64,000 nucleotides of DNA from Agrypnia vestita (lineage: Eukaryota; Arthropoda; Insecta; Trichoptera; Phryganeidae): the NCBI GenBank assembly GCA_016648135.1, contig JADDOH010001515.1:1-64000 (forward strand), read 5' to 3'. Both the position numbers and the translations under genes were made by a program. This document shows positions 33,900 to 47,700 of the stretch, piece after piece. A model generated the notes under the pieces. It did not search any database, was not told where the DNA came from, and was given only the letters and a program-made list of their open reading frames with translations. Positions within the stretch are counted from its first letter, which is position 1. Every line of letters begins with the position of its first letter.

Positions 33900-36800
33900 G
33901 TAATTTGCAATATAAAAAATGTTTATTTCAATTGCGTAATGAACAATCCTGTTAAATAGTTTTTTTAACTCAATCGGTGATTACATATTATTATATCTTA
34001 AGTTTATATGAATTATTACAGATTCAAGACTAGTAAAATACATTCTAGCAAAAGATTAACGACACAAATTCATACAAATACATATAAAACAATATTAATG
34101 AATAAAAAACAAATTAATTGCAAATCTTAGCAACTAGTAGGTAAGTTAATTTAATGGTAAAAATGTATTTATTTATCATTACGTCATAATTGATTCTTAA
34201 AAAACACTAACATTATTGATCGAGTTGGCTACATAGCTGATACATAAAGCATTCATCCATGATGGGCACGTTTTCCCCGGAATTTAAAAAATAAACAATA
34301 TTACGCCAAATAATATTTTGCCTAAAGAAATTTCAATAGTATCTTGCCGACACGTAAATCGTATATTTAAAACATTCATAATATAGAACTGTGGTTAAAC
34401 TTTCAGTGATGTATGGGCAAAGCAAAGCTAAACATATAAATTTTAGCAGCATATTCACTTTACAATGCTGTTATAAAGTATAAAAATATCGATAGCATTT
34501 TTTTGGTAAGCTCACTACTAAAAATTTACAAATGTTAAAACAAACTATAACAATTCCAATGCTGAAATAAATACTTACATTACAAGAAAGATTTACAATG
34601 TTAGAGAGGAAAACATAATTATTTTTAAATATCACACAGCACACGAGAAAAATGTAACAAAATAAGTTTTCATAATGATAAAAATATATGCGATATCATT
34701 TTTAATAAAATACATTTCAATTTGAAGGTGCAATTGGAGAACTTAGTTCTTTGATAATTAAATCAAATTAGAATAAATCTCTTAAAATGTGTGTATCGAA
34801 AAAGCACACCATTGCCACTACTACTTGAATCTGGAACTTTTTATTGGCAGTAAAGTGCGTTACCAATTACATATTTTACAACCATGCCAAATTCTAAACT
34901 CTGCTGCCATTAGAAAGTCCCAGGTACGAGTCCTCATACTAGCTGTATATATTTTTCGGTATGCCATTCTATGCGATTCAAACTAATTTGTTTTAAAAAT
35001 ATAATACACTTTCGAGATACATGTACTTGCGATTAACAATGAGATTATGTCAAAATGAAATGTTACTTAAAAATGTCAAAATATTAAAAATACTAGACAG
35101 ACTTCGAGGCCTAGGTAATTTTTAGGAATAACCTTAGAATTATTTTATTGATTGTATTCTATACAAAAATTAATTTGGCATTGAATTCATTACACATCAG
35201 AGATTTAGAATAAAAATTTAAAAATACAATTTCAATCACAATACATTGATTTATTGTTAAAGCTAATACTGATATTATAATAAAAAGATGCCATTTTAAT
35301 TTTACAATTGCATAAAAACTGCATAACGTGAATTAGAAATTACATTTGTTATGCGTAATTTCAAAATAATTCACAAACATTAAAAAATGCTAATTCATGA
35401 ACGTTTCTTTGTGGAATCAAATGTCCAAATATTACAAAACCAAATAGCAAAACTATAATAGAAAAAGACGGGGCAACCGTTCATTGATTTACTGTAGAGA
35501 GCAAGAACAGGACACTTGGAAGTGCCTAATCGGGGAGTAAAAAGCCCTACCTTTACAGAGGGGTTTAAACTTAGACAAATATTCAATTACAAAAGTTTTC
35601 AAAAATATTAAAATGTTGAAAATACTTTAATATGCATGCCAATAAGTACAATGGCATTCATGCAACAATATTGATACAATTTATTATACATAGTTAAGGA
35701 ACTAATGCATTTATTTGAAAAATATAAAAGGTTTACTTAATTAATATTTATAAAAATGTCACGTCAGAACCACGTAACATTTATAAAAATGGACAAAAAA
35801 ATTAAAGGTTCGCTGACATCTACCACAAAATGTTGTAACTTAAATTTGGGAGCTCATATATAGAGAATTTTTATTATTCAAACAATAAACAATTTAAAAA
35901 CATAAAATTAAGCTTAACTTTTCAATAAAATGTTCATAAATAATAATCACCCAGAAATTGTGCGGTAGATAATAATGCCTAGGTAGGTATATAGTTTTTA
36001 AATCGTATTATTACAAGTTATTACATACTTATCAGTACATAACAAATATTTTTTTTTCATAGAATGAATGTGAGATATGATATTAATGTGTAAAAATTAA
36101 AGAATTTAAAGGGCACCACATCACTACATCGGCATTCAGTAAAAGCCACACGTCAAAAACACTATCATATTTATAATTTGTGGTTAACAAAAGTGCCTCT
36201 ATGTAAAAGCTGAAAGTATAAAGTTCAAATTTGAGTGACAATATTTATAAATTAAGACAATACGGTTCATAATTATATGAATCAAGCATGCTGTAAAATG
36301 TGGCCATGTATAACTTTGTCATCGCTGTAAGAGGCGGGAGAGTCTTTAAAAATAAGTTTATGGCTTAAGTTGATTTAGCAATGATATTTGGTTAATAAAT
36401 GGATGATATTTTCGAGAAGAAACATTTTTACATTTAAAATATGGTACCAATAAGTAAGATGATGTTAACTGACAGGTTGCATATGTGTATCAAGAATTAT
36501 TACATGAATTTATGGAATGGAGTGAATTGAATAATCATCTAGTGGATGAAATTCAACAATAATATTTATTACGAATCCTCAGATTACAAATTCAAATCTC
36601 AATACTCAATCAAATCCCTCTGAGTATGAATCAGAATGCCAACATCTATGTCTACCAGATGATTTAATCTTTGCACAAGACAAACATTAGTGATTTGAAC
36701 TTGACTTGACTGAATTCCAATGTTAAATGACGATTAATGGCCAGCGGACTAACAGAAATGTCACATATACAAAAGATGTCATACAATAACATTTTAAATA

Positions 36801-38614
36801 AATTTGTCACATAAATTTGAACACAGTTTATGAGAAAACTGACAAAGGGCATACCTTAATTTGGCCACCCAGCATGCAATAACAAAAATACAATTACAAG
36901 AGCTATTTGCATGATACTGAGATATTTTCGTTAGTAATAAATAATACTTTAGGTGAAAAAATATGAATTTTACAAAAATATTCATCTGTCATTATAAAGT
37001 GGATTTTTTTTAAATATGAGCGATCAAACTGACTGATTATCTTCGATATTGATCTCAATTGGTTCAACACGGGAAAAAATATCAAGACACCACATTGTGG
37101 GAATAAAAATTAGGTAGGAATTGGGTGATTTTTTACAAAGAGATGATTAATTATTATTTTTTTATTGGCACTTATTAATGAACATACAAAACTATTATTT
37201 TACTGGAATTTTTTTGAAATAACATAAAATGGCCGCGTTGTGTCTACTTCTGTAGAACTCCTCCGTGACTGACATGCAACTTTCCCTGGTGCATTCTTGT
37301 TTAAGAAAGAAAAGAAGATCATTTTCTTATGAAGAAATGTCCTACGAAAATAAACATAATGCGGCCATTTTACATTTTTTTACAAAAAATTTCCAACAAA
37401 ACAATACTTTAATATGTACCTTAGTAAGTCTCAATAAAAAATTAGAATAATTAACTACCTCCTTGTAAAAAAATCCCCCAATTTGTATCTAAAATTTTAC
37501 TCTCTCAGTGTTGTTTAACTCATTATTGTGATGATGTTAATCAATTCGAAGAATATTCTAAGAAACCAAGGGACAAAAAACTAATAATTTAATATTCTAC
37601 GCATAATGATTTTGTGAAATAAACACTTCAATGAAATTTATGTGCATTAAACATTTATAGGTTGCACGTGTTGAGAATTAAATCTTGACCTGTGTTTCCA
37701 ACCTTAATGTTTTGATTTAAATCAATTATAATGTCATATAAATAAACATGCTCTACACATGTCTTGATAAAATATCGCAAAATAAGCACATATTTCAGAG
37801 GCGTGTTTTACATTATACGCAGTAGTATTTATTGCACAAAGAGTCAGTTAAAACTGCACAGATGTCAAAAATAAACAAATCTCTTGCGATTATGTTTGGT
37901 AGTAAGTTTATAAATGTGTCATCTAGATCTGGTTACATGTTGTATCATTCACTATATTAATATTATGTCCCAAGGTATGAAAACAAATGATCATATTAAT
38001 ATGAAATAATGAGTGTTGTAAGATTCTGCAGTATTTAAAAAATACTTCAATGAAATAATCAAACGTTTGTATATGGATGCATATTTTTGTTTTCAAAATA
38101 TGAATTATTAATTAATTAACAGTCTATTTTTAAAATACTGAATAGGAGTATTGTCATAAGATTAAAATGTAGGTATATTATAACTAGATTTATGAGATAT
38201 TGAGAAGAAAAAACTCATTGAGTAAATAGAAAAAAAAAATGTATAAAAAGTTATCATGAATACTGTTTAGATATAAATACAAAAAATTTGATTAAATACT
38301 TTAAAACAAAACAAACCCAATAAGAATTTTTTTCCTTCATATTCTGCTGCTTCTTAATGTGTAAAAATATTTCGATTAGGCTTATTAGATTCAGTTTCTT
38401 TGAAATTATTGCTTCAAAGACTAATAAAATAAATTAACAACTTATTTCGATTAAATATGAAAGAAGGGATAATATAAGAAACAGATAAAATTATTTTGTC
38501 AACAAATAATGTAGAACACAGCTGTCATTTTGGGTAAAATCTTCCAGGCAGTCAGTTTGAAAATGTCAAAATTCCAGAATTTACCCGAGTGTTTCATTCT
38601 CGACGTTCGAGACA
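33900..38614 (-). other. Gene-free AT-rich tract downstream of the RIN/Sprint stop; candidate long 3' UTR
   Basis: About 4.7 kb on the 3' side of the last coding exon with no credible open frame on either strand and few recognisable repeats, except a foldback element at 37119-37483. On the minus strand AATAAA occurs repeatedly, including near 33925 where the tract ends next to repeat-like DNA. A long 3' UTR is one reading; plain intergenic DNA is the other. RNA data would decide. Confidence 0.35.
37119..37483. mobile_element. Foldback MITE, arms of about 125 bp
   Basis: AATTGGGTGATTTTTTACAA at 37119 is mirrored by TTGTAAAAAAATCCCCCAATT ending 37483. Pairing continues inward to TAAAATGGCCGC (about 37227) and GCGGCCATTTTA (about 37372). 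It lies in the tract downstream of the RIN/Sprint stop. No coding content. Confidence 0.8.
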
Positions 38615-38745
38615 TTAAGGGAAGGACTGTAAAGCCTGTTTGGGCCAGGCAATCTTGGCGTCTATTCTCTTATAGGCCAACATGCAGTTGGTCTTGTTAT
38701 TTTCAACCATATCTTGAGGGTAGTCTGTATCGTTGATCAGTGTTT
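38615..38745 (-). CDS. spri: RIN/Sprint gene, terminal coding exon 8
   Basis: The acceptor reads TTATCTTACAG. Two bases complete the Glu codon opened by exon 7, giving LRDGEE across the junction, then TLINDTDYPQDMV and a C terminus ending LQSFP before TAA at 38617-38615. The seamless RA-domain reading across the junction supports both splice sites. No longer frame exists on this strand. Confidence 0.88.
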
Positions 38746-41700
38746 CTGTAAGATAAATATAGATATGATAAGTATGACTTCATATTATAAATGATCAGCG
38801 CTAAACATGTACACATTATTGTATTTATGATAATGCCTATGTATGTGCATCCACATACAATCAAAAAAATTTTTACTATACTTAACTAAATATGAATGGA
38901 TAGGTATAACTTGAGAAAACATTAATTTGATAGATGCTATGAATGGAGTTATCGGCACGATATATTTTATTTGAACATCAAACAACAAAATCTCAAAATT
39001 TTCATCGTAATGATAATTTGTTTGATTTTAACAATGACTGATGACTCTGATTTGGAAGTTAGAGGAATATTTTCAAGTGTACTGATGATTAAATGTCGTG
39101 TTATAAGTAATCACAGTTAACAACATTGTTACAATTGAACGCCAATAAAACAACGTGGTTGGCCCATCATCACTTGATACTGTAGACATCACTCAGCATT
39201 ATGTCTTAGTCTATTTCCGGGTCTGTTATTCGGCACACGGGTAGCAGATACAATGCATGTTATTTGATAAGACCGTGCATAATTATCAGGAATAGTGAAT
39301 ACAGCAATAAATAAAGATACAGATTAGTGATTGTATTTGAACCGGTTAAACAATAAATTTTATTTGAGATTTGTATCAATGATCGGTAACTGATTTCGTG
39401 CAATTTGACCAGCAACAATTGATACTAGATAATAGTATATCAATGGTCCCCACATAATCTCGGCTATCTATCAAAAATGCATTTTTGCCTTTTTTGTATG
39501 TAGAAAATAATCTTTTCTGCAATTCAAGATATTAAAAAAATGTGTCTACTTTTTTCAGAGAAAAAAAACTGACATAAAAGCAGACAAATGTGCTCATTTT
39601 GTAAGTGACTACAAAATACTCTCTTGCAAAATTGTTTTTTGTAGATGTCTTAGTTTACATAGGGAATGTCGATATCTCAGTTAACCTCATCAAAATAATC
39701 AGACACGGTACCACATGTACCCGCTAAAAATAACGGTCTGATCATCACTAATACAGATATATTGTGTTTTAATGTTTTCACAACACTCCTGGTGCATAGA
39801 TTAGGCGTAATTGAGAAACAGTGATAAGGGTGAAGTTCAACAACAATAATTACCTTCCCCATCTCTCAGAGCGAAAAGCGCATAGTCCTGGGGGTTTGTG
39901 ATGCGGGCTCTATGAGCCAGCTGCCTGCAGAGGTCCCGGGCCCTCGCACCGGGGCGCCAGGGCAGGGCCACGCAGCGCAGTGCTCCCGAACACTCGTCCG
40001 GCATTAGGACGCGGGCCACTCCGCCAGAGCCGCACCCCACGGAGGTGGAAGTCATCAGGCCTGAGCCCAGGGACCCGGTACGCCACTACGAAAGATTTAC
40101 AACCATGAATAAAAGATACACAGGCACTCAACAATTGTCTTAAATTTAACACTTTACGAATTATCAAATCTCTTACGAACCTCCAAGATACATAGAAATG
40201 AACTAACATAAACTTTGTACATTCATGGTTCTGATACCATGACTGATGCCAATATGTTTGACTAGTTTTAAAAATTACTACGAGCTTGTAAATCTTGTAA
40301 CAATTATGAAAAGAACAAACCAAATACTCTTAAAAAATATAATATGTTAGTAAATAAGTCACGCTTTATTATAAAAAGACGAATGAAACAAAATTAAATT
40401 AACGTCTGATATAAAAAATACTTTTTGTTAAGAATGAGTACTTCAACTGCATTATAGTTATGTCTTAAATATACGCGAGGGGGACATACTTCCGCTACGT
40501 CACAACCCCCTCACCTAAATACGGTGCTTAGTTCATCTCTGTACAATTTTATACTCTGCAAATCTTTGCATCCCATTGTTTATATTACAGATTTTTTTTA
40601 TTATTTTTTATTATTGTCTTTATTCAGTCATTAAGTCAATGTTCACATACCATGCTTAAATTAGAATACTTTACATCTTTAAAAAATCAAATGATAATTA
40701 GAGGCTGTCTACTTAAAGAAAGAGGATAATTTTACCAGAAGAAAGTATAGCATGGGGCAAAGGAAGATTGTGAGAAGAAATTTATTGATGATTACGGTGC
40801 CAGAACTCATGGCATTTGATTTAGGCCGAATTAGGCGCATGGGAGAAATTTGTTTTTGATTGATTTTATTGACGGCCAGGTAGGTGGATCATTAATTGCG
40901 AACTATACATACTGTAAATTAAAAAAATTGACAGAAAAAACTGTAAATTTTTTTAATGTCATCAATACAATTCAGTGAGGTGAATTTACTATCTATTATA
41001 AGCACTGAAGCAAAATAGAAAAGAACTCACATCTAGTGTCTTATTAGGGTCATCACTTGATGCCAGTTTTTTGAGAACAGCTACGGCTCCAAACAGTGTT
41101 GTGAGATAATAGCCTCCCTCTCCAGACAACAAGGGCGGAGGCAGTAGACCGGCCATCAGCTCAGCCTCTAGTTCAGCCCCCGCGACATTGCAACGAGCTA
41201 GCGTTAATACCAGCACTGGAAGGAAGTCATCGGCACCCAAGGGTCCACCGGTAGCAGTACCGCCTGACTTCATCTGTCAAGATGGCAAACCATTAGTGCA
41301 TTGTAATTTATTTATATAAAAAATTGTAAATAATAAGTGTTAAGACATGTTTCTGATAATTAACTATTGAAGACCATTGTGTAAACCAACTTACCGCATT
41401 GAAAATGGCAGAAATAGCAGAGAGTAGATTTTCCAATTTGTCTAAAGGAGAATCGGCTTCCTGCATTTTCACAAAAAATTGTGATATCACAACCATCTCA
41501 GGATCGGAAGGAACTCTTACCGATGGCTAGAAATAAAAACAAACTATGTTGAAAACACTTCAATTAAGTACAAATTAGATCAATTAATTTATACCTACTA
41601 ATATATAAAGAGGTAAAGTTTGTGAGTTTATAAGTTTGGATGTGGGAGGTAATTTTCGAAACCACTCATCCGATTTCAAAAATTCTTTCATCAATATTTA

Positions 41701-44700
41701 GAAAGGACTTTCAAGGTAGTTATAGGCTATATATTATCTCGTTAAAATAAAGGGTGTTTCGTAGTGATCTACTTTACAACGAAAGTCGACAAAAAAATGG
41801 TCGAGCGATGCATAAGCGTGTCTTGCGAACGCTGCCTAAATGGTAAGAGATATTTAAATACTTTCTATAGAGAAGTAGACCTCAAAAAGTTCTATAAAAA
41901 GATCCGCGACGGAATATCTATATGTTAAGGTTAATACACAAATTGATAAAATATGAATAAAATATATATTTAAAATTAATTTTAATCTATCAGGGGTTAT
42001 TTAAGTACCTATGTAATGTTAAATTCTTATCAAAATAAATTTGCTTATCGTCAGAGAAATTTTATGTACCTAGACAGAAATTGCCGTTCACACAATTTTG
42101 TTTGGACGAGTAATTTCGATTACATATATCGATTTTTCACTGATACTCTTGTAGTCTTAAACTGAATTCCATGCGGGCGAAGCTGCGGGCACAGCTAGTT
42201 ATGTATAAAAATATACAGAAAAAGTCTATGTATCGAAAAAATATTTAGTTACTACCGGGATACGAACCTGGAACAATTCCTTTGGGAGCAACAGAAACAT
42301 TTTTCGATAAATATTTTTTTCTGTATATCCTTCTTATTGATTGGAATACGTTATGAAATTACAACTTGATAATATAAAATGTTTTTATCAAAAATAAAAG
42401 AATTAGTACCGCTGATAATGAAATGCTCATATTGGCTCGACGTGCGGAACTTAACGACTTATTGTTTGCCATTTTAAATTAGATGCATGAGACTTACCCG
42501 GATACCGAGTCTTAGCGGCGACAAAGCCTTGGCCATCCTCAACCCCTGTGTCAGCAACGCTACGTCTCCCCTTTTGGCAAACTTGTCAGCCAACAGGCCG
42601 TACACGTGCTTCCTTAGGGGTGTCACCACGGCTCCGTTTAGTACACCCTCGAGTATGGCATCGAGGTTTAGGAATTCGTTGGCCCTGAGCTGGAATTAAA
42701 AATAATTTAAGTGAATCTGCACAGGAATGGTTGTGGAAGTTCAACACCTTTGTCTATTTTATTTTAAAATTTAAAGATACATATTTAATAAATTTTGTTT
42801 ACCTTAAGCCGCTCTTTCTCAACTTCCTTTTCAAATTCTCTTTCACCGTGCTTGACTAGGTAGTTTTTCATTCCAGACATGAACTGCCGCATATTTCTCA
42901 TAACAACCTGAAAATAAATAAATTGTACAAAATCAGTTTTCTTGTCAACATGTTTTCTTGGTTGAATTAATATTAAAATACTTTTTCAAAAGAATTTCTG
43001 CATAATTTATATAAAAATAGACATTCGTTCATGGAATACATGTGACGTTTTAGTTGGTATTTATTGAAGAATTCTAAGAAATAGTGACTTGCTATAAGTG
43101 TCCTGACCCAGGAATGTACAGAGAAGCCACTTATGATCTTGCTTGACACTTAGGATCAAATATATTATCGCAGACCAAATGTTTTGACTATGTGGTTATG
43201 ATTTTCATTCATAGGGTTCAAAAAAGGTTTATATGTTTGTATTAAAGACATTTAGTTAATACCTGCCATTAGCATACGCCTTTATATGGTCTAATAATAC
43301 ACACATGACCCTATAATTTCAATATTACGAACAGTATTTTACAAACCGCGTACATGGTATAATAATTATACAGATTGCAATGGTTCGGAAGTATTAATGA
43401 GTTAAACTGTGATTGGTGTGTTCAATTATAATGATTGGTAATTGTGATTTAAAGGCTAGAGGTTCAGTTCCAGTGTAATCGCAATTCATAATCAATCACT
43501 GTTCCATCCCTAAGAAGTCACCAAAGAAAATATTAGAATGCTACCGTAATTTTTTTTTGGGCCTAATCCAAGATCATGGTCCTATTGTATGTACAATGAA
43601 AATGAGTATTTCACTATATAATTGAATGTCCTGATTCCTTTCCTGAAAATTTTACCATACATTTTGAATGTCAGTCATTACTTTAAGAACAATGGAAAAG
43701 GGTATATAAAAGAAAAAACTATTCATTATATTTCTCTTGTCTATAAAAAATATAAATCTGTCATGTAAACTTATACATTGTCTATGATTTATACATTTTT
43801 CCTCAGATATTGTCTATGAAATTTCAAAATATAAAGTACATTTTTCAAAACTTTAGAATGTCGTATCTTATTTAATTTAATACTTATTATTTAAACATAA
43901 ATTATATTTCATTCTGTTATTAACACATTCAATAATATTGTGTAGTACTCATTTTTATTATATATGCGATAGGACCATGAACTTTATTTAGCCTTTTTTA
44001 AATGAATTTTTGGGATATTCATTACAAAATCTAAACAAAGCAAAATAAACATATATGTACCTACATAATAAAATTATTCAAAATTAACCAACCCACAATT
44101 ATGTGAAAAGTAATTTTAGTGTCTCCATTTGGATGCTCCTTGACAAACTATAAATTTATTGTTTAAATCATCCTGTCCTTTTAAATTTATAGTTTTATAC
44201 TCGGTACATTTTAATGCAATGCAAATTTATAGTTTTACGACTCCTTACATTTTAATGCAATGCTGCCTTCCTTTGCGGAATTTTTGCAACATAATTTCAC
44301 AGTATAATTTTATGGGCCTTGGACACAGTATAGTAAAGTATACAGTATGTTGTCTCGGCAGTGTCCTTGAAATAAATACCTACGGCCGCTTGGTAGTTAA
44401 ACACGCACCAGGGCTGCTCATTGACTGACTCTTTAGGGTTTGGGGTGCCATAAATTGACGTAAATGTATGCGCGGGAGCGTCTCACACTGCTTGCGTCCG
44501 TACGTTACTGCAGCCCTGCGGCGACCGCGCAGACCGAAGTATACCGAGATTTCGAAGGGCGTCGTTTCGGCTATTTGTATGAAGACATCATACTGTATGT
44601 TTACAATGCTGTGCCTTGGATCCATTGGTATCTTCCAAACACTTTTTTGTCGGATTGTTTTCGCATAATTTTGAAATAGATCTTAAATGATTATTTTCAG

Positions 44701-47700
44701 CATTTTTTATACGAGATGGTAACTCTAATATTTGTTTTAAAATCACCCTCAATTTTCCGCCCTAACGTTCACTGGGAACACCAATCACACAATCAGGCAT
44801 CACATTGCGGTACAAGCGCTCGCCGAGTGACGTGAACTTACATGAGGGCACGTCTCCTTGCTATCCTTGGTGCAGGAGATGAAGTTGTCCACGTTCTGCG
44901 CGAACGTCGTGGTCTTGTCGGCGGCCAGGTGGAGGGCGTAGGCCCTCACGGCCTCCCCGGGGGCGCCGGGGGCGCACGGCCGGCCGCGGGAGCCGCGCAG
45001 GGCCAGCAGGCGGGGTGGGGCTGCGAACAAAAAGGTTTCGTTATCAAAAATTGATATAATAGGACTAATGATATTAAAAAAACCTAAATAATAAAAAGGT
45101 ATGATGGACCCTGCAGTGGGTATGTGAAATCAGAGAAATCTATAAAACGATACTAAATAAAACCCCACCAAAATGGTCAATAATTTAGTTGTCTTTTGAG
45201 CCAACCTGTAGTTTTTGTCACAAGCTATGAAATATCGCGACGTCGCCACCGTCTCGTATCTAGCCGACGCGTCGGTTAGATACGAGAAAACCCGCGGCGT
45301 CGTAACCCAGAAGAGACCACATAAGTCTGGTGGCCGTGAACCTATTTTCCGTATTTTTATGAATAAAATCGCCTAGAATTCTGTACTTCATCGATTTGTA
45401 TTAAAAAATAAAACTGAAAGAAGTGATAATACTGGCCTTAAAAAACTCTATCTTACCTGGGCAATGAAAAAATCATATCACTATCATTATCATATTATGG
45501 TGCTAACATCGTACCATAATCGAAATTTTAATGCTACATCCTGTCATTACCGTATATAATAGCGTGAAAATCGTATTATTGTATATTACAGTGCCAACAT
45601 CTTGTCATTATCTTATAAAACAGTGTGAAAATCGTATATCGCAGTGCTAAAATCCTGTCATTATCGTATATAATCGTATTATTATCATACATTGCAATGC
45701 TAACATCCGGTCATTATCGTATGTAACAGTGTTAAAATCGTATTAATATTGTATATATATTGCAGTGCTAACGTCCTGTCATTATCGTATATTATCGTAT
45801 TATTATCATACATTGCAATGCTAACATCCGGTCATTATCATATATAACAGTGTTAAAATCGTATTATTATCGTACATTGCAGTGCTAACATCCTGTTATT
45901 ATCGTATATAACCGTGTTAAAACCGTATTATTATGATATGCAAAGGCAGCAATATCCTATAAATTTATACAAAATATTATTTTGGAAGGGAATTATACAT
46001 AAAATCGAGAATTCAGTAGGTTTCGCTACATTTTAATCGAGTAATCCTCGGTGACAGCACTCAAAATATTTTTTAATTATTTTGGATATTGCTGCCTTTG
46101 GTTTTAAACCCCCAGAGGCCCCAGACCTGTGCTGACATCGTGTCACTATCGTAGTAATGTTACAGTATTACAGTGCTAATATCTAAAAAAAAGTATAGAA
46201 ACATATCTGGATGACTAATTCTTAACAATTTTAATTTAGATATTGATAACAATTGATATACATTTTACATATGCTGTGTAGAAAATAATGAAAATGGATA
46301 TGCAGTGTATGCAGCCTTAACACTACGTTTACGGCACCCGTCAAATTGACGGATTTCAGATTTGCTTTGTAAATTTTACTAAAAAGGCAGAAATTTGTTC
46401 TGATTTTTTATATTTATTTGAGTTTTTATAATGGATCATTGCAAATATATTTAGTGTTTTTTTTTATTCGGAAACCTCTATTTTTTAAAATCTTGTTGCT
46501 TTATACCTCTCTCTACGGACACCCGTCAAATCGACGGATTTGGTAGTTTAAAGAATACCCCTTTTGAATTTGTGAAATTATTACTATTGAAACAACATAA
46601 TAATATTTCTAAAATTTGTGAGAAGCAATGAAGAAAGAATGTTATCCATGTTTAGAAAATGTTGTTTTAAACACTGATTACAAATACCTATGCGCTGCGT
46701 ATCGCATTTGGAGCATTATGATTTATGGGGCAATAAAAAAAGGTCTCTTGAGGGTTAATTTCTGGCAAAGTTGATGGTCGTTGATGGTCAAGTCATATGG
46801 TCAACTTTGCCAGAAATCAACCCTAGTGTTAAATGATAATCATGATGACCACGATTACTCCGTCAGAAAATACAGCGATGAAATATAAGATAAAGGGAGG
46901 ATACTCGTATATAAACTACCTTATAAATAAATACCTTTATCATTACATCTTTCGAAAATTTAATTTAGATGATGACGAAAATTGATATACATTGTACGCT
47001 ATTTAGAAAGATAATAATAATTAAAGCTGACGTACAGACTACGCAGTGGCGTACAAGCAAAAAGCGTGCATTACTAAAGATTCTGGGAAACAATTATTAT
47101 TTAATTTATTATTAAAAAAAAAATTTAAAAAAGTAGCTTGTTGGTCCTGTAGTAAAGACTCTCACCTCGTGATCCAAAGGTTCGAACCTCACTCCAGACC
47201 AGCAAGTTACTATTTTCACAGCACAAGCGTTTAGCTTAGTTTGAAAATAGTAAGAATATCGATGCGACAAGTATTCCGTGTTCGCATCTCTATTAAAAAA
47301 AAAACTAACCGTAAATCCGTAAAAAATTATAGAAAATAATAATAACGACTTGACTTGCGTGACCGCGCAACACATAGCGCGCGCTAATAACGTGTCTTAC
47401 TCGTAAGTTTTAATTTCAGCAATTTACGGACTTTACGACAGATAGACAGACGGGCGGACGGACAGAGAGACAGACAACGAAATTATTATGCTTGATAATC
47501 TTTATCTTACGAAAAAGACGGCTTAAAATTCTAGCCATAATTCACGGCTAACGCTACAGTTTTTATTTTCGACTGATTTTGTATACAACATCATAAAATC
47601 CTATTCGCATTTGACTTATTTCAGGGCATATATTATTTATAATCTGTAAGAAAGTCGTACTGAATAACTGGACAGAATATTTTTCTACTAAAGCCGTATT

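Noticed and set aside
42280..42300. A tRNA gene from the good B box next to the Helitron
   Set aside because: No A box and no acceptor stem; the sequence sits in an inverted repeat.
42487..42699. Plus-strand 70-codon frame
   Set aside because: Exactly overlays minus-strand coding exon 4 with good splice sites.
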